DNA of 64,000 bases, from the NCBI GenBank assembly GCA_031317595.1, contig JANCMB010000001.1, positions 372,001-436,000 on the forward strand, in the 5' to 3' direction. Of this stretch, positions 28,454 to 38,700 are shown in pieces; within the stretch, counting starts at the first letter, position 1; each line of letters opens with the position of its first letter. Position numbers and translations under genes: made by a program. This stretch comes from Glutamicibacter sp. PS (GTDB lineage: Bacteria > Actinomycetota > Actinomycetes > Actinomycetales > Micrococcaceae). The notes beneath the pieces are model-generated. The model saw only the letters and a list, made by a program, of their open reading frames with translations, did not search any database and was not told the DNA's origin.

Positions 28454-29608
28454 GTGGTGACTAACGAGATTGAGATCGGCCGCGGCAAGCGCGCCACCCA
28501 GGCATACTCCCTTGACGACGTGGCGGTCGTCCCGAACCGCCGCACCCGCGACCCGAAGGACGTCTCGGTGTCTTGGCAGATCGACGCCTTCAAGTTCGAT
28601 ACCCCGATCCTCGGCGCCCCGATGGACTCGGTGACCTCCCCGGCCACCGCCATCGCCCTGGGCAAGCTCGGCGGCCTGGGCGTGCTGAACCTCGAGGGCC
28701 TCTGGACCCGCTACGAGGACCCGGAGTCGGTGCTACGCGAAATCGCCGCCCTGCGCGAGGAGTCCGCCCAGCGCAGCAATCCGACGATCACCGCCAAGCT
28801 GCAGGAACTCTACGCCACACCGATCCAGCCCGAGCTCATCGGCGCCCGTCTGGCCGAAATTCGCGAGGCCGGCGTGGTTGTGGCCGGTTCGCTCACCCCG
28901 CAGCGCACCCAGGAGCATTACCAGTCGGTGATCGACGCCGGCGTGGACATCTTCGTCATTCGCGGCACCACCGTTTCGGCCGAGCATGTCTCGCAGACCG
29001 TTGAGCCGCTGAACCTCAAGCGTTTCATCTACGAACTCGACGTCCCGGTCATCGTCGGAGGCGCGGCCGGCTACACCCCGGCCATGCATCTGATGCGCAC
29101 CGGTGCCGCCGGCGTGCTCGTGGGCTTCGGCGGCGGCGCTAGCTCGACCACCCGCCGCACCCTGGGCATCCACGCCCCGATGGCCACCGCCATCGCCGAT
29201 GTGGCCGCGGCCCGCCGCGACTACATGGTCGAGTCCGACGGACGCTACGTGCACGTCATAGCCGACGGCGGCCTCGGCTCCTCCGGCGACATCGTCAAGG
29301 CTCTGGCCATGGGCGCCGACGCCGTGATGCTCGGCAGCGCCTTGGCACGTGCCGAAGAAGCACCGGGTGCCGGCTGGCACTGGGGGATGGAAGCCGTTCA
29401 CGAGTCCAGCCCGCGTGGCGACCACGCCCGGGTGGGCACCGTGGCCCCACTCGAGGAAGTGCTCTACGGCCCATCGCGTCACACCGACGGCACCTCGAAC
29501 CTGGTCGGTGCCTTGCGCCGTTCCATGGCCACCACCGGCTACTCGACGCTGAAGGAATTCCAGCAGGTCGACGTGGTGCTCTCGCCCTACGAGGCAGATC
29601 GCTACTAG
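28454..29608 (+). CDS. guaB3: GuaB3 family IMP dehydrogenase-related protein
   Basis: This is an IMPDH-like barrel of 384 residues without CBS domains, the GuaB3 type found throughout Actinomycetota. It opens EIGRGKRATQAYSLDDVAVVP, a GuaB3 start rather than that of GuaB. The IMPDH catalytic-cysteine loop reads GGASSTTR, with S231 where GuaB has Cys, so classical IMP oxidation is unlikely. Other barrel motifs (GAPMDSVTSP, VIADGGLGSSGDIVKA) are kept. GTG 28454 or 28457 starts right after the upstream stop, so it is cotranscribed with the BtrH-like gene. A strong terminator follows. Confidence 0.92.
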   Translation: MVTNEIEIGRGKRATQAYSLDDVAVVPNRRTRDPKDVSVSWQIDAFKFDTPILGAPMDSVTSPATAIALGKLGGLGVLNLEGLWTRYEDPESVLREIAALREESAQRSNPTITAKLQELYATPIQPELIGARLAEIREAGVVVAGSLTPQRTQEHYQSVIDAGVDIFVIRGTTVSAEHVSQTVEPLNLKRFIYELDVPVIVGGAAGYTPAMHLMRTGAAGVLVGFGGGASSTTRRTLGIHAPMATAIADVAAARRDYMVESDGRYVHVIADGGLGSSGDIVKALAMGADAVMLGSALARAEEAPGAGWHWGMEAVHESSPRGDHARVGTVAPLEEVLYGPSRHTDGTSNLVGALRRSMATTGYSTLKEFQQVDVVLSPYEADRY

Positions 29609-29638
29609 CCGCCAACGACGTACCGCGCGTACTTAGCG

Positions 29639-29683
29639 AAACCCACCATTCGAATCCCTTCCCGGGGCTTGGATGGTGGGTTT
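29639..29683. terminator. Terminator downstream of guaB3
   Basis: AAACCCACCAT (29639-29649) pairs with ATGGTGGGTTT (29673-29683) and is followed by TGCTTTT. This is a clear intrinsic terminator. Confidence 0.85.
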
Positions 29684-29931
29684 TGCTTTTCCCTGCTTGC
29701 CATGAAATACGGTGCGCTCAACGTGCGAGCGTCGACTAGCCACGCATACGTTCCCGTATGTAATAAAGTCCATGTGCTCGATTCGTCGAGGCTCGATTCC
29801 TGCGAATGAGGACACTGACGGACCGGAGCTTGGCAATCCTCGGGCCGGGGAAACTGGTGACACCGTGGTTCCGCTTGTTGCGCAGCATTCGAAGGGGTGG
29901 TGCTCAGGGTACTCCGAGTTGTAAAAATATG

Positions 29932-29943
29932 TAGACTGGTCTA
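29932..29943. promoter_or_regulatory. TetR-type operator over the regulator's own -10 box
   Basis: TAGAC-TG-GTCTA is an inverted repeat 11 bases before the tetR ATG. TAGACT (29932-29937) also looks like the -10 hexamer. Binding of the TetR protein would therefore block its own transcript and the coupled fusion gene. The spacing and sequence resemble LmrA/YxaF-type operators (from memory). Confidence 0.6.
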
Positions 29944-29953
29944 TTTTTTAAGC

Positions 29954-30553
29954 ATGACTTCCAAAGGCGACCTGACGAAGGCCCGTCTCACTGAGACCAT
30001 GCTCGAACTTATCCAGATCCAGGGATACAGCGGATCGGGACTCAACGCCGTCATTGAACGTGCGGCCGCGCCCCGTGGATCGGTGTACTTCCATTTCCCC
30101 GATGGCAAGGAGGGGCTCGGGGTCGCCGCGGTCGAGCTGGCCTCGCGCCAGTTCGAGGAACTCATCAAGCAGGCAGCCGATGCTGCAGGCAGTGCGGCCG
30201 AAGCGGTACGGATGGCTATCGACACTTTGGCAACGATCGTCAGCGAGAGCGGATTTCAGTTGGGGTGCCCTGTCTCCGTGGTCACCTTGGAGATGGGCGC
30301 CGATAGCGAGAGATTGCGGCAAGCCTGCGCGCGGGCATTCGAGTCGTGGATTGAGCCGACAGCCGCACTACTTGAGGCAAATGGCGTGAGCCGTGGGGAA
30401 GCGCGCTCCCTGGCCACCGTGATTGTGTCAATGACCGAGGGGGCTGTCATTGTTGCTCGGGCCCTGCAGGACACCCAGCCGTTAGTGGCCGCCGCGGATT
30501 CAGTGGCGGGCCTTATCGAGCAGCGCTGTGCTGCTACCGGAGGCGCGCGATGA
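29954..30553 (+). CDS. TetR/AcrR family transcriptional regulator
   Basis: The 200-residue repressor has an N-terminal TetR helix-turn-helix (about residues 5-50, with GYSGSGLNAVIERAAAPRGSVYFHFPDGKEGL). The C-terminal ligand domain contains GCPVSVVTLEMG, characteristic of the YxaF/LmrA branch, which responds to small lipophilic compounds. The ATG at 29954 is preferred. An upstream frame reading from 29897 crosses the operator and promoter. Its stop overlaps the start of the fusion gene as ATGA, so regulator and enzyme are made together and are probably autorepressed. Confidence 0.9.
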   Translation: MTSKGDLTKARLTETMLELIQIQGYSGSGLNAVIERAAAPRGSVYFHFPDGKEGLGVAAVELASRQFEELIKQAADAAGSAAEAVRMAIDTLATIVSESGFQLGCPVSVVTLEMGADSERLRQACARAFESWIEPTAALLEANGVSRGEARSLATVIVSMTEGAVIVARALQDTQPLVAAADSVAGLIEQRCAATGGAR

Positions 30554-32331
30554 CTCCGCATGGTGCTCCCCGTCACGCCCTAGTCTTCGGTGCTTCGGGA
30601 CTCATTGGACGGCACCTTATGCTCAGCTTGGCCAAGGCCGGTGCTGGCGTCACGGCCGCCGTGAGAAGCGCCGCGGCCGCAGAGCGCGTCATGACGTGGA
30701 TGGAAGAGCAGGGGCACGCCGGTGGCGTCAGCACGACGATCGTTGATTTCAATGCTAGGGAAATCTTCGCCGGCGGGCCAGAAGCCTTCGGTCATGTGAC
30801 CGAGATTCACAATTGCGCCGGCTCCTATCGCTTTGGAATGACGGAGCAGGAAGCTCGCGAAACCAATGTGGGCATCGTCGAACACGTCATCCGCTTCGCA
30901 GGTCACTTGCCCGAACTAACCCGCGTACTGCATGTCTCGGGTTATCGCGTTGGAGGTCAGGACCCTAACCGCATTCCATGGCCGGAAGACTATCGTGCCA
31001 GAACCTATGCAATGCTTGGCGCCTACGAAGCGTCGAAGATGGAATCCGACGCGATCTTCCAGAAGCTCGCTCAGGAGCGAGGGCTCCCGTGGAGTATCGT
31101 GAATCCTTCCGCCGTGATTGGTGATAGCGTCACCGGGGCTTCCGACCAATACGTCGGCCTGCCTAGCACGATCGAGCAGATCTGGAAGGGCACGGCCACC
31201 GCGCTTCCGGGAGGCCGAGCGACCTTCTTGCCTGTTGTCACGGTCGACTACCTGGCATCGTTCATGGCGGCCATTGCGGTCGATCCGGAAGCGGTGGGGC
31301 AATCATTCTGGGTTCTCGACGACAACACCCCACCGCTGGCCGAGCTGTTGACACGCGCGGGTCATCATATGGGGGCTAAAATCCCTCGGCTTCAGCTGCC
31401 GGTCAGCTTGATCAAGCGCCTCCCGTCGGCGGTGACGAAGGCTGATCCGGAGACACTCTCGTTCATGTCCTCTGATCGTTACCCGACGGGTCCTGCGATC
31501 GCGGCAGCCAAGCGCCACGGACTGCGCATGCCGGATGTCGACCTTGCGCTCCGTCGCTGGGTACAGTACCTAGTGGCTCACCGCTTTGGTGCTGCCAATA
31601 CCGGCCCGCGCCGTTTTGTCGACATCGCCGGTGCGCGGACCTTCGAAGTGGGTGTCCCGCTAGCGAGAAAGTTGATTCTTCCAGGACTCCCAGTCAATGC
31701 GGATACGTGGGCCGGTGTCGCCGAATCGATTGGAGGGCGCGCTGTCGACTTGCCAGGTCTAGGTCTCAGTGGCGGTGTCGGAGTTCGTGACTGGGAACGA
31801 TGGTTACCTGCCTTACTGGACGGGGAACCCGTGGACTTGGTTGGTCATTCCCTAGGCGCGGCCGCCGCCGTGCTCGCGACTAATCAATGCCCGGATCAGG
31901 TCAAGTCCCTCACCTTGATCGCTCCGTTCTTTCTTCAAGCGCCGACGAGCCGGCTACTTCAGGTACGGCAACTTGTAGCCGGACTTCTACGGGGGATGGA
32001 TTCTGCGCGGTTGTCGCACCATCTGACAGGTTCAGTTGCTAGTTCAACCCTGCTCGAATCAAGCGTGACCGACCTGCGGCGGAGTACTGCTCATAGGGTG
32101 GCTGCGCAACTTGCACTAACTGGCTCCGCGCGCTGGCGGACCACTCTTACGGAGACGCTTGGGCGGGTCGATATTCCCGTTCGTATCATCACCGGGAGTC
32201 GCGATCCTTTGCTTCCCGCTGCTATCGAAAAACTAGCCTCCTATTCGCACTTGGAGCTGATTTCGATTCCCGGTGCGGGCCACCATCCCCAATTGACGCA
32301 CGCCGATGAACTCGCCGAATTGCTGAAGTGA
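30550..32331 (+). CDS. Short-chain dehydrogenase/epimerase fused to an alpha/beta hydrolase
   Basis: The 593-residue protein joins two enzymes. The N-terminal half is an extended SDR: Rossmann motif LVFGASGLIGRH (residues 11-22), a YEASK segment matching YxxxK, and a VNPSAVIG block. The C-terminal half (from about 360) is an alpha/beta hydrolase with nucleophile motif GHSLG (432-436). A downstream Asp is in ITGSRDPLLP and the catalytic His in GAGHHPQL. No frameshift or stop lies at the junction, so it is a true single protein. TetR pairing suggests detoxification or modification of a lipophilic ester or ketone. The substrate is unknown. Confidence 0.85.
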   Translation: MTPHGAPRHALVFGASGLIGRHLMLSLAKAGAGVTAAVRSAAAAERVMTWMEEQGHAGGVSTTIVDFNAREIFAGGPEAFGHVTEIHNCAGSYRFGMTEQEARETNVGIVEHVIRFAGHLPELTRVLHVSGYRVGGQDPNRIPWPEDYRARTYAMLGAYEASKMESDAIFQKLAQERGLPWSIVNPSAVIGDSVTGASDQYVGLPSTIEQIWKGTATALPGGRATFLPVVTVDYLASFMAAIAVDPEAVGQSFWVLDDNTPPLAELLTRAGHHMGAKIPRLQLPVSLIKRLPSAVTKADPETLSFMSSDRYPTGPAIAAAKRHGLRMPDVDLALRRWVQYLVAHRFGAANTGPRRFVDIAGARTFEVGVPLARKLILPGLPVNADTWAGVAESIGGRAVDLPGLGLSGGVGVRDWERWLPALLDGEPVDLVGHSLGAAAAVLATNQCPDQVKSLTLIAPFFLQAPTSRLLQVRQLVAGLLRGMDSARLSHHLTGSVASSTLLESSVTDLRRSTAHRVAAQLALTGSARWRTTLTETLGRVDIPVRIITGSRDPLLPAAIEKLASYSHLELISIPGAGHHPQLTHADELAELLK

Positions 32332-32522
32332 GCTATCGACCCGCTGGTTCTGATGGCAAGTGTCTTCGCACGGAGGGAAGAAACGACCGGTGGCACGCGA
32401 TTGCCGCGTGCTGCTGGTCAGGGCGGCGCCCGTCGTATAAATCTCACCATGTGCTGGCGGTGCCGCTTAGATCACGCCCGAGGCATTTCAACTTCTACGC
32501 CGAATAGAAGTACGGTTAAGCT

Positions 32523-33350
32523 GTGCTGAAAACTGCCTTCAAACCCAAATGGATCGCTGCGTTGCTCGGAGCCCTGTTGCTCTCGACGGTGTTCGTCGCG
32601 CTCTCCGGGTGGCAGTTCGGTTCCTCCTCATCGGAGCCGGTGCAAAAGGCTGAGACCACCGAAAAGCCCGTGGCACTGACCGAGTTCTACCAGCCTGGCG
32701 TCCCGTTGTTTGGTGACAAGGCCGACCAGATCGTCACCTTGAGCGGGCATTTCGTGCCCGGAACCGAGGTCGCGATCACGAACCGGATCGACGACGAGAA
32801 GCTTGGCCAATGGACCGTGAGCGCCTTCGCGGTCGACGGGGCACCGGACGACGAAGCAATCGCCGTCGTGCGTGGTTGGCAGCCCAGCGGCGCCGAACCG
32901 CTGCCGGCACCCAGCGGCACCATCGATATCACCGGTCGTCTACTACCACCCGAAGGACCGCAGCTCAAGCACGACCTGCGCGAGCCAAGTCTGCAGTCAC
33001 TCTCCTCGGCGCAGCTGGCTAATCGCTGGGATCTGCCCCTTTATTCCGGTTTTATCTCCGCTCACGAACTTTCGGCCGACGGCAAGCCGGTGACACAGCC
33101 TGGCCTCGACCCGATCTACGTCGGGCCACAACCGCAGGAAGCCCAGATCAACTGGCTGAACGTGTTCTACGGGATCGAATGGGTAGTCTTCGCAGGTTTC
33201 GCGATCTTCCTCTGGTACCGCCTCGTACGCGATGATTATCAGCGCGAAATGGACGCCGTCGCCGAAAAGGCAGCCAAGAACTTCAAGGACGGCGCCTCAC
33301 ATGGCACCGATGAACATTCAACCTCACAGAAGGATAAGGACGATGAGTAG
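32523..33350 (+). CDS. SURF1 family cytochrome oxidase assembly protein
   Basis: SURF1 proteins help assemble heme a-containing cytochrome c oxidase in the membrane. The 275-residue sequence has an N-terminal TM helix (about 10-30, WIAALLGALLLSTVFVALSGW) and an extracytoplasmic domain with VTLSGHFVPG and VVRGWQPS. A C-terminal TM helix NVFYGIEWVVFAGFAIFLWY follows, then a charged cytoplasmic tail. The start is GTG 32523. A TACGGT box six bases upstream suggests a leaderless mRNA. It overlaps the DUF3817 gene by eight bases. Confidence 0.9.
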   Translation: MLKTAFKPKWIAALLGALLLSTVFVALSGWQFGSSSSEPVQKAETTEKPVALTEFYQPGVPLFGDKADQIVTLSGHFVPGTEVAITNRIDDEKLGQWTVSAFAVDGAPDDEAIAVVRGWQPSGAEPLPAPSGTIDITGRLLPPEGPQLKHDLREPSLQSLSSAQLANRWDLPLYSGFISAHELSADGKPVTQPGLDPIYVGPQPQEAQINWLNVFYGIEWVVFAGFAIFLWYRLVRDDYQREMDAVAEKAAKNFKDGASHGTDEHSTSQKDKDDE

Positions 33351-33804
33351 CACCCCAGATACCGCGCCCCGCAAATTCGGTGGCACCCCCGCGCAGATCC
33401 GCGCCGCGGCCGGCTTCTACAAGGTTTTGGCCTACGCCACCGGCGTGATGCTGCTCCTGCTCGTGCTCGAGATGGTCGTCAAGTACTTCTGGAAGCTCGA
33501 GTTGTTCATCGGCGGCACGATGCTCGACGGCACCTCCAACAGCATTGCCCTGCTGAACCGGGCGGAGATCACCGACGGGTTCAACGTGTCGCTGGCGATT
33601 CTCATCGTGCACGGCTGGATGTACGTGGTCTACCTCTTCGCCGACTTCCGTCTCTGGTCGCTCATGCGCTGGCCCTTCAGCCGCTTCATCACCATCGCAC
33701 TAGGAGGCGTGGTGCCGTTCCTCTCCTTCTACACGGAGAGCAAGGTGCATGCCGAGGTGGAGCGCGACGTCGCCGCCAACCCGAAAGCCGCCAAACGTTA
33801 CTAG
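33343..33804 (+). CDS. DUF3817 family membrane protein
   Basis: This is a 153-residue integral membrane protein with about three helices (YKVLAYATGVMLLLLVLEMVVKY; VSLAILIVHGWMYVVYLFADF; FITIALGGVVPFLSFYTE). The HGWMYVVYL core and WPFSRF segment are typical of DUF3817, a YwaF/YdzA-like family next to SURF1 and guaA in many Micrococcales. The function is unknown. The ATG at 33343 overlaps the SURF1 stop. A strong terminator follows. Confidence 0.85.
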   Translation: MSSTPDTAPRKFGGTPAQIRAAAGFYKVLAYATGVMLLLLVLEMVVKYFWKLELFIGGTMLDGTSNSIALLNRAEITDGFNVSLAILIVHGWMYVVYLFADFRLWSLMRWPFSRFITIALGGVVPFLSFYTESKVHAEVERDVAANPKAAKRY

Positions 33805-33846
33805 GCTCTGACTCTTGCGGCCCCGCCGCAGACCGACAGCCCAGCG

Positions 33847-33893
33847 CCGCGCGTCTTACCCCGAGTTTTGCTCGGGATAAGGCGCGCGGTTTT
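33847..33893. terminator. Terminator between the DUF3817 gene and guaA
   Basis: A 19-bp stem (33847-33865 with 33871-33889) with one mismatch and a TTTTG loop is followed by TTTTG. It closes the SURF1-DUF3817 transcript. Confidence 0.85.
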
Positions 33894-33967
33894 GTCTCTG
33901 GGGGAGCGGTCGGCGGCCGTGACGCTCCTGACAGCGGATTGCAGTTTTTCCCCCTGTAGCCAGCCGG

Positions 33968-33980
33968 TAGACTGGTTGGG
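33968..33980 (+). promoter_or_regulatory. Probable leaderless promoter of guaA
   Basis: TAGACT (33968-33973) lies six bases before the guaA GTG, and no Shine-Dalgarno sequence precedes the start. No convincing -35 was seen. Confidence 0.4.
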
Positions 33981-35566
33981 TGACTACAGCTGCTCCCACC
34001 CCAGAACACAAGCCGGTTCTGGTCGTTGATTATGGGGCCCAGTACGCGCAGTTGATTGCTCGCCGCGTACGCGAGGCCCGGGTGTATTCGGAGATCGTTC
34101 CGCACACCATGACGACCGCAGAAATCCTGGCCAAGAATCCTGCCGCCATCATTCTTTCCGGCGGTCCCTCCAGCGTCTACGCCGACGGTGCCCCGCGCGT
34201 CGAGGCCGACCTGTTTGAAGCAGGCGTGCCCGTGCTGGGCATCTGCTACGGTTTCCAGGCCATGGCTAACGCCCTGGGCGGTACCGTGGCCCAGACCGGC
34301 CTGCGCGAATACGGCCGCACCGAAACCTCCTTCGCGGGAGAGGCCCGCTCGATCCTCACCGGTGCCGCCTCGGCCCCGACCGTGTGGATGAGCCACGGCG
34401 ACTCGGTCTCCGCCGCGCCGGAGGGCTTCGACGTGCTGGCCACCACCGAGGGCGCCCCGGTGGCAGCCTTCGCCAACGAGGCTAAGCGCCTCTACGGTGT
34501 GCAGTGGCACCCGGAGGTCAAGCACTGCGAATTCGGCCAGGATGTGTTGGAGAACTTCCTCTACAACGGTGCCGGGCTGGCCGGTGACTGGACCGCCGAT
34601 AACATCGCCGACGAGCAGATCGAACGCATTCGTGCCCAGGTGGGCGACGGCAAGGCCATTTGCGGCCTGTCCGGTGGCGTGGACTCCGCCGTGGCCGCAG
34701 CCCTCGTGCAGCGCGCCATCGGCGACAACCTCACCTGTGTGTTCGTGAACCATGGCCTGCTGCGTGAGGGCGAAGTGGAGCAGGTGGAGAAGGACTTCGT
34801 TGCCGCCACCGGCGCCAAGCTGTACGTGGCCGACGAGCGCGAGCGTTTCCTCTCGGCCCTGGCCGGGGTGAGCGACCCGGAGACCAAGCGCAAGATCATC
34901 GGCCGCGAATTCATTCGCGCCTTCGAAGCCGCCGAGGCAGCCATTATCGAGCAGGAAGCCGATAAGGGGGAGCCGGTACGTTTCCTGGTTCAGGGCACCC
35001 TCTACCCAGACATCGTCGAGTCCGGCGGCGGCGAGGGCACCGCGAACATCAAGAGCCACCACAATGTTGGCGGCCTGCCCGAGGACCTGCAGTTCGAGCT
35101 CGTCGAGCCGCTGCGCACCCTGTTCAAGGACGAGGTGCGTGCAGTGGGCCGCGAACTGGGCCTGCCCGAGGAAATCGTGGGTCGTCAGCCCTTCCCGGGC
35201 CCCGGGCTGGGTATCCGCATCATCGGTGAGGTCACCGAGGAGCGCCTCGAGGTGCTGCGCAAGGCCGACGCGATTGCTCGCGCCGAGCTGACCGCCTCCG
35301 GGCTGGATAACGAGGTCTGGCAGATGCCGGTTGTGTTGCTCGCCGACGTGCGTTCGGTGGGTGTGCAGGGCGATGGCCGCACCTACGGCCACCCGGTCGT
35401 GTTGCGCCCAGTCAGCTCCGAGGACGCCATGACCGCGGATTGGTCGCACCTGCCCTACGACTTGCTCTCGAAGATTTCGAACCGCATCACCAACGAGGTT
35501 GACCAGATCAACCGCGTGGTGCTCGACGTGACCAGCAAGCCGCCGGGAACCATCGAGTGGGAGTAA
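33980..35566 (+). CDS. guaA: GMP synthase (glutamine-hydrolysing)
   Basis: GuaA converts XMP to GMP, the last step of guanine nucleotide synthesis. The N-terminal class I glutamine amidotransferase has its nucleophile C89 in GICYGFQAM, and the GVQWHPEV block supplies the His. The ATP-pyrophosphatase motif SGGVDS is at residues 231-236, and the C-terminal dimerisation domain ends KPPGTIEWE. The 528-residue length is normal. The start is GTG 33980. It lies in the same region as guaB and guaB3 but has its own transcript. Confidence 0.98.
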   Translation: MTTAAPTPEHKPVLVVDYGAQYAQLIARRVREARVYSEIVPHTMTTAEILAKNPAAIILSGGPSSVYADGAPRVEADLFEAGVPVLGICYGFQAMANALGGTVAQTGLREYGRTETSFAGEARSILTGAASAPTVWMSHGDSVSAAPEGFDVLATTEGAPVAAFANEAKRLYGVQWHPEVKHCEFGQDVLENFLYNGAGLAGDWTADNIADEQIERIRAQVGDGKAICGLSGGVDSAVAAALVQRAIGDNLTCVFVNHGLLREGEVEQVEKDFVAATGAKLYVADERERFLSALAGVSDPETKRKIIGREFIRAFEAAEAAIIEQEADKGEPVRFLVQGTLYPDIVESGGGEGTANIKSHHNVGGLPEDLQFELVEPLRTLFKDEVRAVGRELGLPEEIVGRQPFPGPGLGIRIIGEVTEERLEVLRKADAIARAELTASGLDNEVWQMPVVLLADVRSVGVQGDGRTYGHPVVLRPVSSEDAMTADWSHLPYDLLSKISNRITNEVDQINRVVLDVTSKPPGTIEWE

Positions 35567-35760
35567 GCTCCACACGCTGCCTGGCAGCGTAGCGCGTGAA
35601 GGGCGTCGACACGGCACAATAAGCCATGTGTCTGGCGCCCTTCGCCCGCTTAAACGTGTTTCGTAGAGCCGTTGCGCGGCCGCGGTGCACTAGGTTGGTA
35701 GCAGGCGAAGTGGATCGATACTTCGCGCACTGCAGTGGATGATGGACGAAGGGACGAACT

Positions 35761-38700
35761 GTGGCGACTAGTGGCCAGCCGGAGGCCGCCGAACGCGTAG
35801 CGGCATGGGTGCGAACTCTGGGCCAGGGTGCCGGTGTGGATACGGCCTTGCGCTTCGCCCCCTCCACCTCCAACAGCATTGACATCACCCATGCCAACCC
35901 CAGTGGTTTGGCACAGTTTCTGGCCGGGCGACGCACCCGGCTCTCCACCTTGCTTCATGATGCCGAGCAGTTCGCGCAGGCCAAGCGCACCGCCCGCGCG
36001 CTGAGCGCCAAGATTGGCGAACTCTGGGACGAGCGCGGCATTGACGTGGGCTATCTGGCCGCCGGTGTCGCGAACTGGCGGGCCACCCATGAGGGGCGCA
36101 GCGAGCCGGTGTCGGCTCCCATCATGTTGGGGCGTATCACGCTGACCAAGCACGTGGATAACGACGACTACGATCTGCAGCTGGTCGGTCGCGCCGAGAT
36201 GTCCCCGGCCTTCGTGCGCCAGTTCGAGGTCGATCACCACGAGACGATCGACGTGCAGGCCGTGGACGCCGCCGCCTATTCGATCGCCCGTTTCGACCCG
36301 GTGCGTGGCATGGACGCGCTGCGTCACCAGCTCGCCGAGGTGCCCGGCGTGGTCATCGGCCACCGCCTGCTGATTTCCACCTTTGCCGACCTGATCGACC
36401 CTGCCGATCCGGCGCTTCTGGGCGAGGGACACCCGGTGATCGAGGCGCTGATTCGGGCCGCCAACGATGAGGAACCGGCCGCTGCCACCGAGCCGAGTGG
36501 TGATTCCGAGGCCGACGCCTCCGGCTCCCGGTTGCGCCGTGTCGCCGAGCTTCTGAAGGATTCCTCGCGCGCCAAGCGCCCCGTTGCCGCCGCGGGCGCC
36601 TCCACCACCCGTAAGGTCCACACCGGCACCAGCGCCCTGAGCAAGTCCTCGGATGAGCGCGACCCGGCCGAGGAACTGTACCTGTTCGACGCCGACGAGT
36701 CGCAGGGCCGCCTGCTGCACGCGATCTCCAATGGCGAATCGGTGAGCATCAACGCCGCCCCGGGCACCGGTGCCACCCAGACCGCACTGAATGCCGCGGC
36801 TCTGCTCGCCGCACAGGGTAAGCGCGTGCTGGTGATCGCCGAGCAGCGTTCGGCCGCCGAAGAGTTCGTCTCCCGCTTCAACGAGAAGCTCGACGCCGGC
36901 AGCATGCTGCTTGAACCGAACGAGGACCCCGAGGCGATCCGCGGGCACCTGATCCGCGCGATCCTGCGCAATGAGCGCGCCACCGAGCCGCAGCTGACCG
37001 GGCTGTTCAAGAAGCTGACCGAGACCCGTCATGCCCTAAAGGAGCATGTCGCCTCGTTGCATTCGGTGCGTAGCCGCTGGGGTTGCTCGCCGTACCAGGC
37101 GATGCAGGAACTCGCCCGCCTGTCGGCGCTGGAGCCGGCCCCGGCTACCACGGTGCGCCTGAAGCGTTCGGTGCTGGATTCGATGGGGCAGCGCGGGCAT
37201 GTGGCCGCCCAACTCAAGCGCGCCGCCCAGCTCGGCGCCTTCTCGCAGGCGCACACCACTAGCCCTTGGTATGGTGCGCCGTTGCGCAACCAGGAGCAGA
37301 CCGAGCAGGCGCTGAAGCTGGCTAGTGGGCTGGGCCGCGACCTGCCGATCCTAGATAAGCACATGCGCAAGATCGCCGAGCAGTCGCAGATCCGCCTGGA
37401 GGAGAGCTACGACAAGTGGGGCGATCAGCTGCAGTTGCTGGTGGCCGTGCGCGGCTCGTTGGATAAGTTTGAGCCGGATATTTTCGAGGGCGACATCGAT
37501 GATTTGATCGCCGCCACCGCCTCGGGCCAGTGGCGCCGCGAACACGGTGTGGAGATGGGTTCCATCGTCCGTTCCCGGCTGCGCAAGATCGCCAAGGAAT
37601 ACGTGCGTCCCGGCATGCACGTGCCGGATCTGCAGGCCGCCCTGCAGGCGGTGTCCGAGCAGCGCGAGGCCTGGCGCCGCTACGCCACGAGCCAGCGCAA
37701 CCCGGCCGTCCCCTCGGGCCTGCTCGACGTGGAGGCCGGCTATCACGATGCCGGCGCCCGCATCGATAAGCTAGCCGAAATGCTCCCGGCCAGCGTGGGT
37801 AAGCGCCTGCGCGAGATGCCGGTGAGCGAGCTACTGGATCTCATTGCCTCCCTGGTGGATCACAAGGACGATCTCACCGAGCTTCCCGAACGCACCCTCA
37901 TTGCCGAACAGCTCAGCGAGGCCGGCCTGGGAGATCTGCTCAGCGACTTCGCCGAGCGGGAGATCGACGTCGACGCGGTGGACGGCGAGCTGGAACTGGC
38001 CTGGTGGCAGTCCGCGCTCGAGGCAATGATCAGCGGCGATGACTTCATGGCCATGAACGACGGGGCCAAGCTCGAAAGCCTCGAGGCCGAGTACCGGCTG
38101 GCAGACGGCGCCCATGTGGCCGCCGGCGCCGAACGCATCCGCTGGGCCCTGGCGAAGAACTGGAAGGCCGCCCTGGCCGATCATCGGGCCGCCTCGAAGA
38201 CGCTACGCGAAATGCTCAAGTCCGGCACCCCGACCCTGGCCGGGTTGCTGGATTACGGTTCGGCACTGGTCAATTCGCTCAGCCCCGTCTTCGTTTCGGC
38301 ACCGTTGCTACTGGGCACGGCCCTGCCGCGCGATACCAAGTTCGACGCGGTGATCCTGCTCGAGGCGAACTACCTCTCGCTGCGTGAGGTGCTCGACGCG
38401 CTGCGCCGGGCCTCACAGGTGATTGCCGTGGGCGACGAAATGCTTGGCGACCCGCGCCCCTTCGAGGTCTCGGTGGATCCGACCGCGTCGCTCCGCGCCC
38501 GGAAGCAGGCCCCCTCGGCGCTATCGGCGCTGAACCAGGTGCTCGTGACCGGCACGCTGGGTACCGTCTACCGTGGGGTGGACGAGTCGCTGGTCGAGCA
38601 GTTGTCGCAGACCTATTACGACTCGGCGATTTCCCGGCTCCCGGTGGCCCCGGCGGTCGGCGGGGAGCGTCGCCTGAGCGCCCACCATGTGCCCGACGCG

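Noticed and set aside
35574..35594. Short inverted repeat after guaA (ACGCTGCC/GGCAGCGT)
   Set aside because: The loop would be one base and there is no T-run. It is too weak to call a terminator.
33689..35617. Minus-strand frame of 642 codons covering guaA
   Set aside because: It crosses the guaA start region and the terminator. Its translation looks like random antisense sequence, and guaA is unambiguous on the plus strand.
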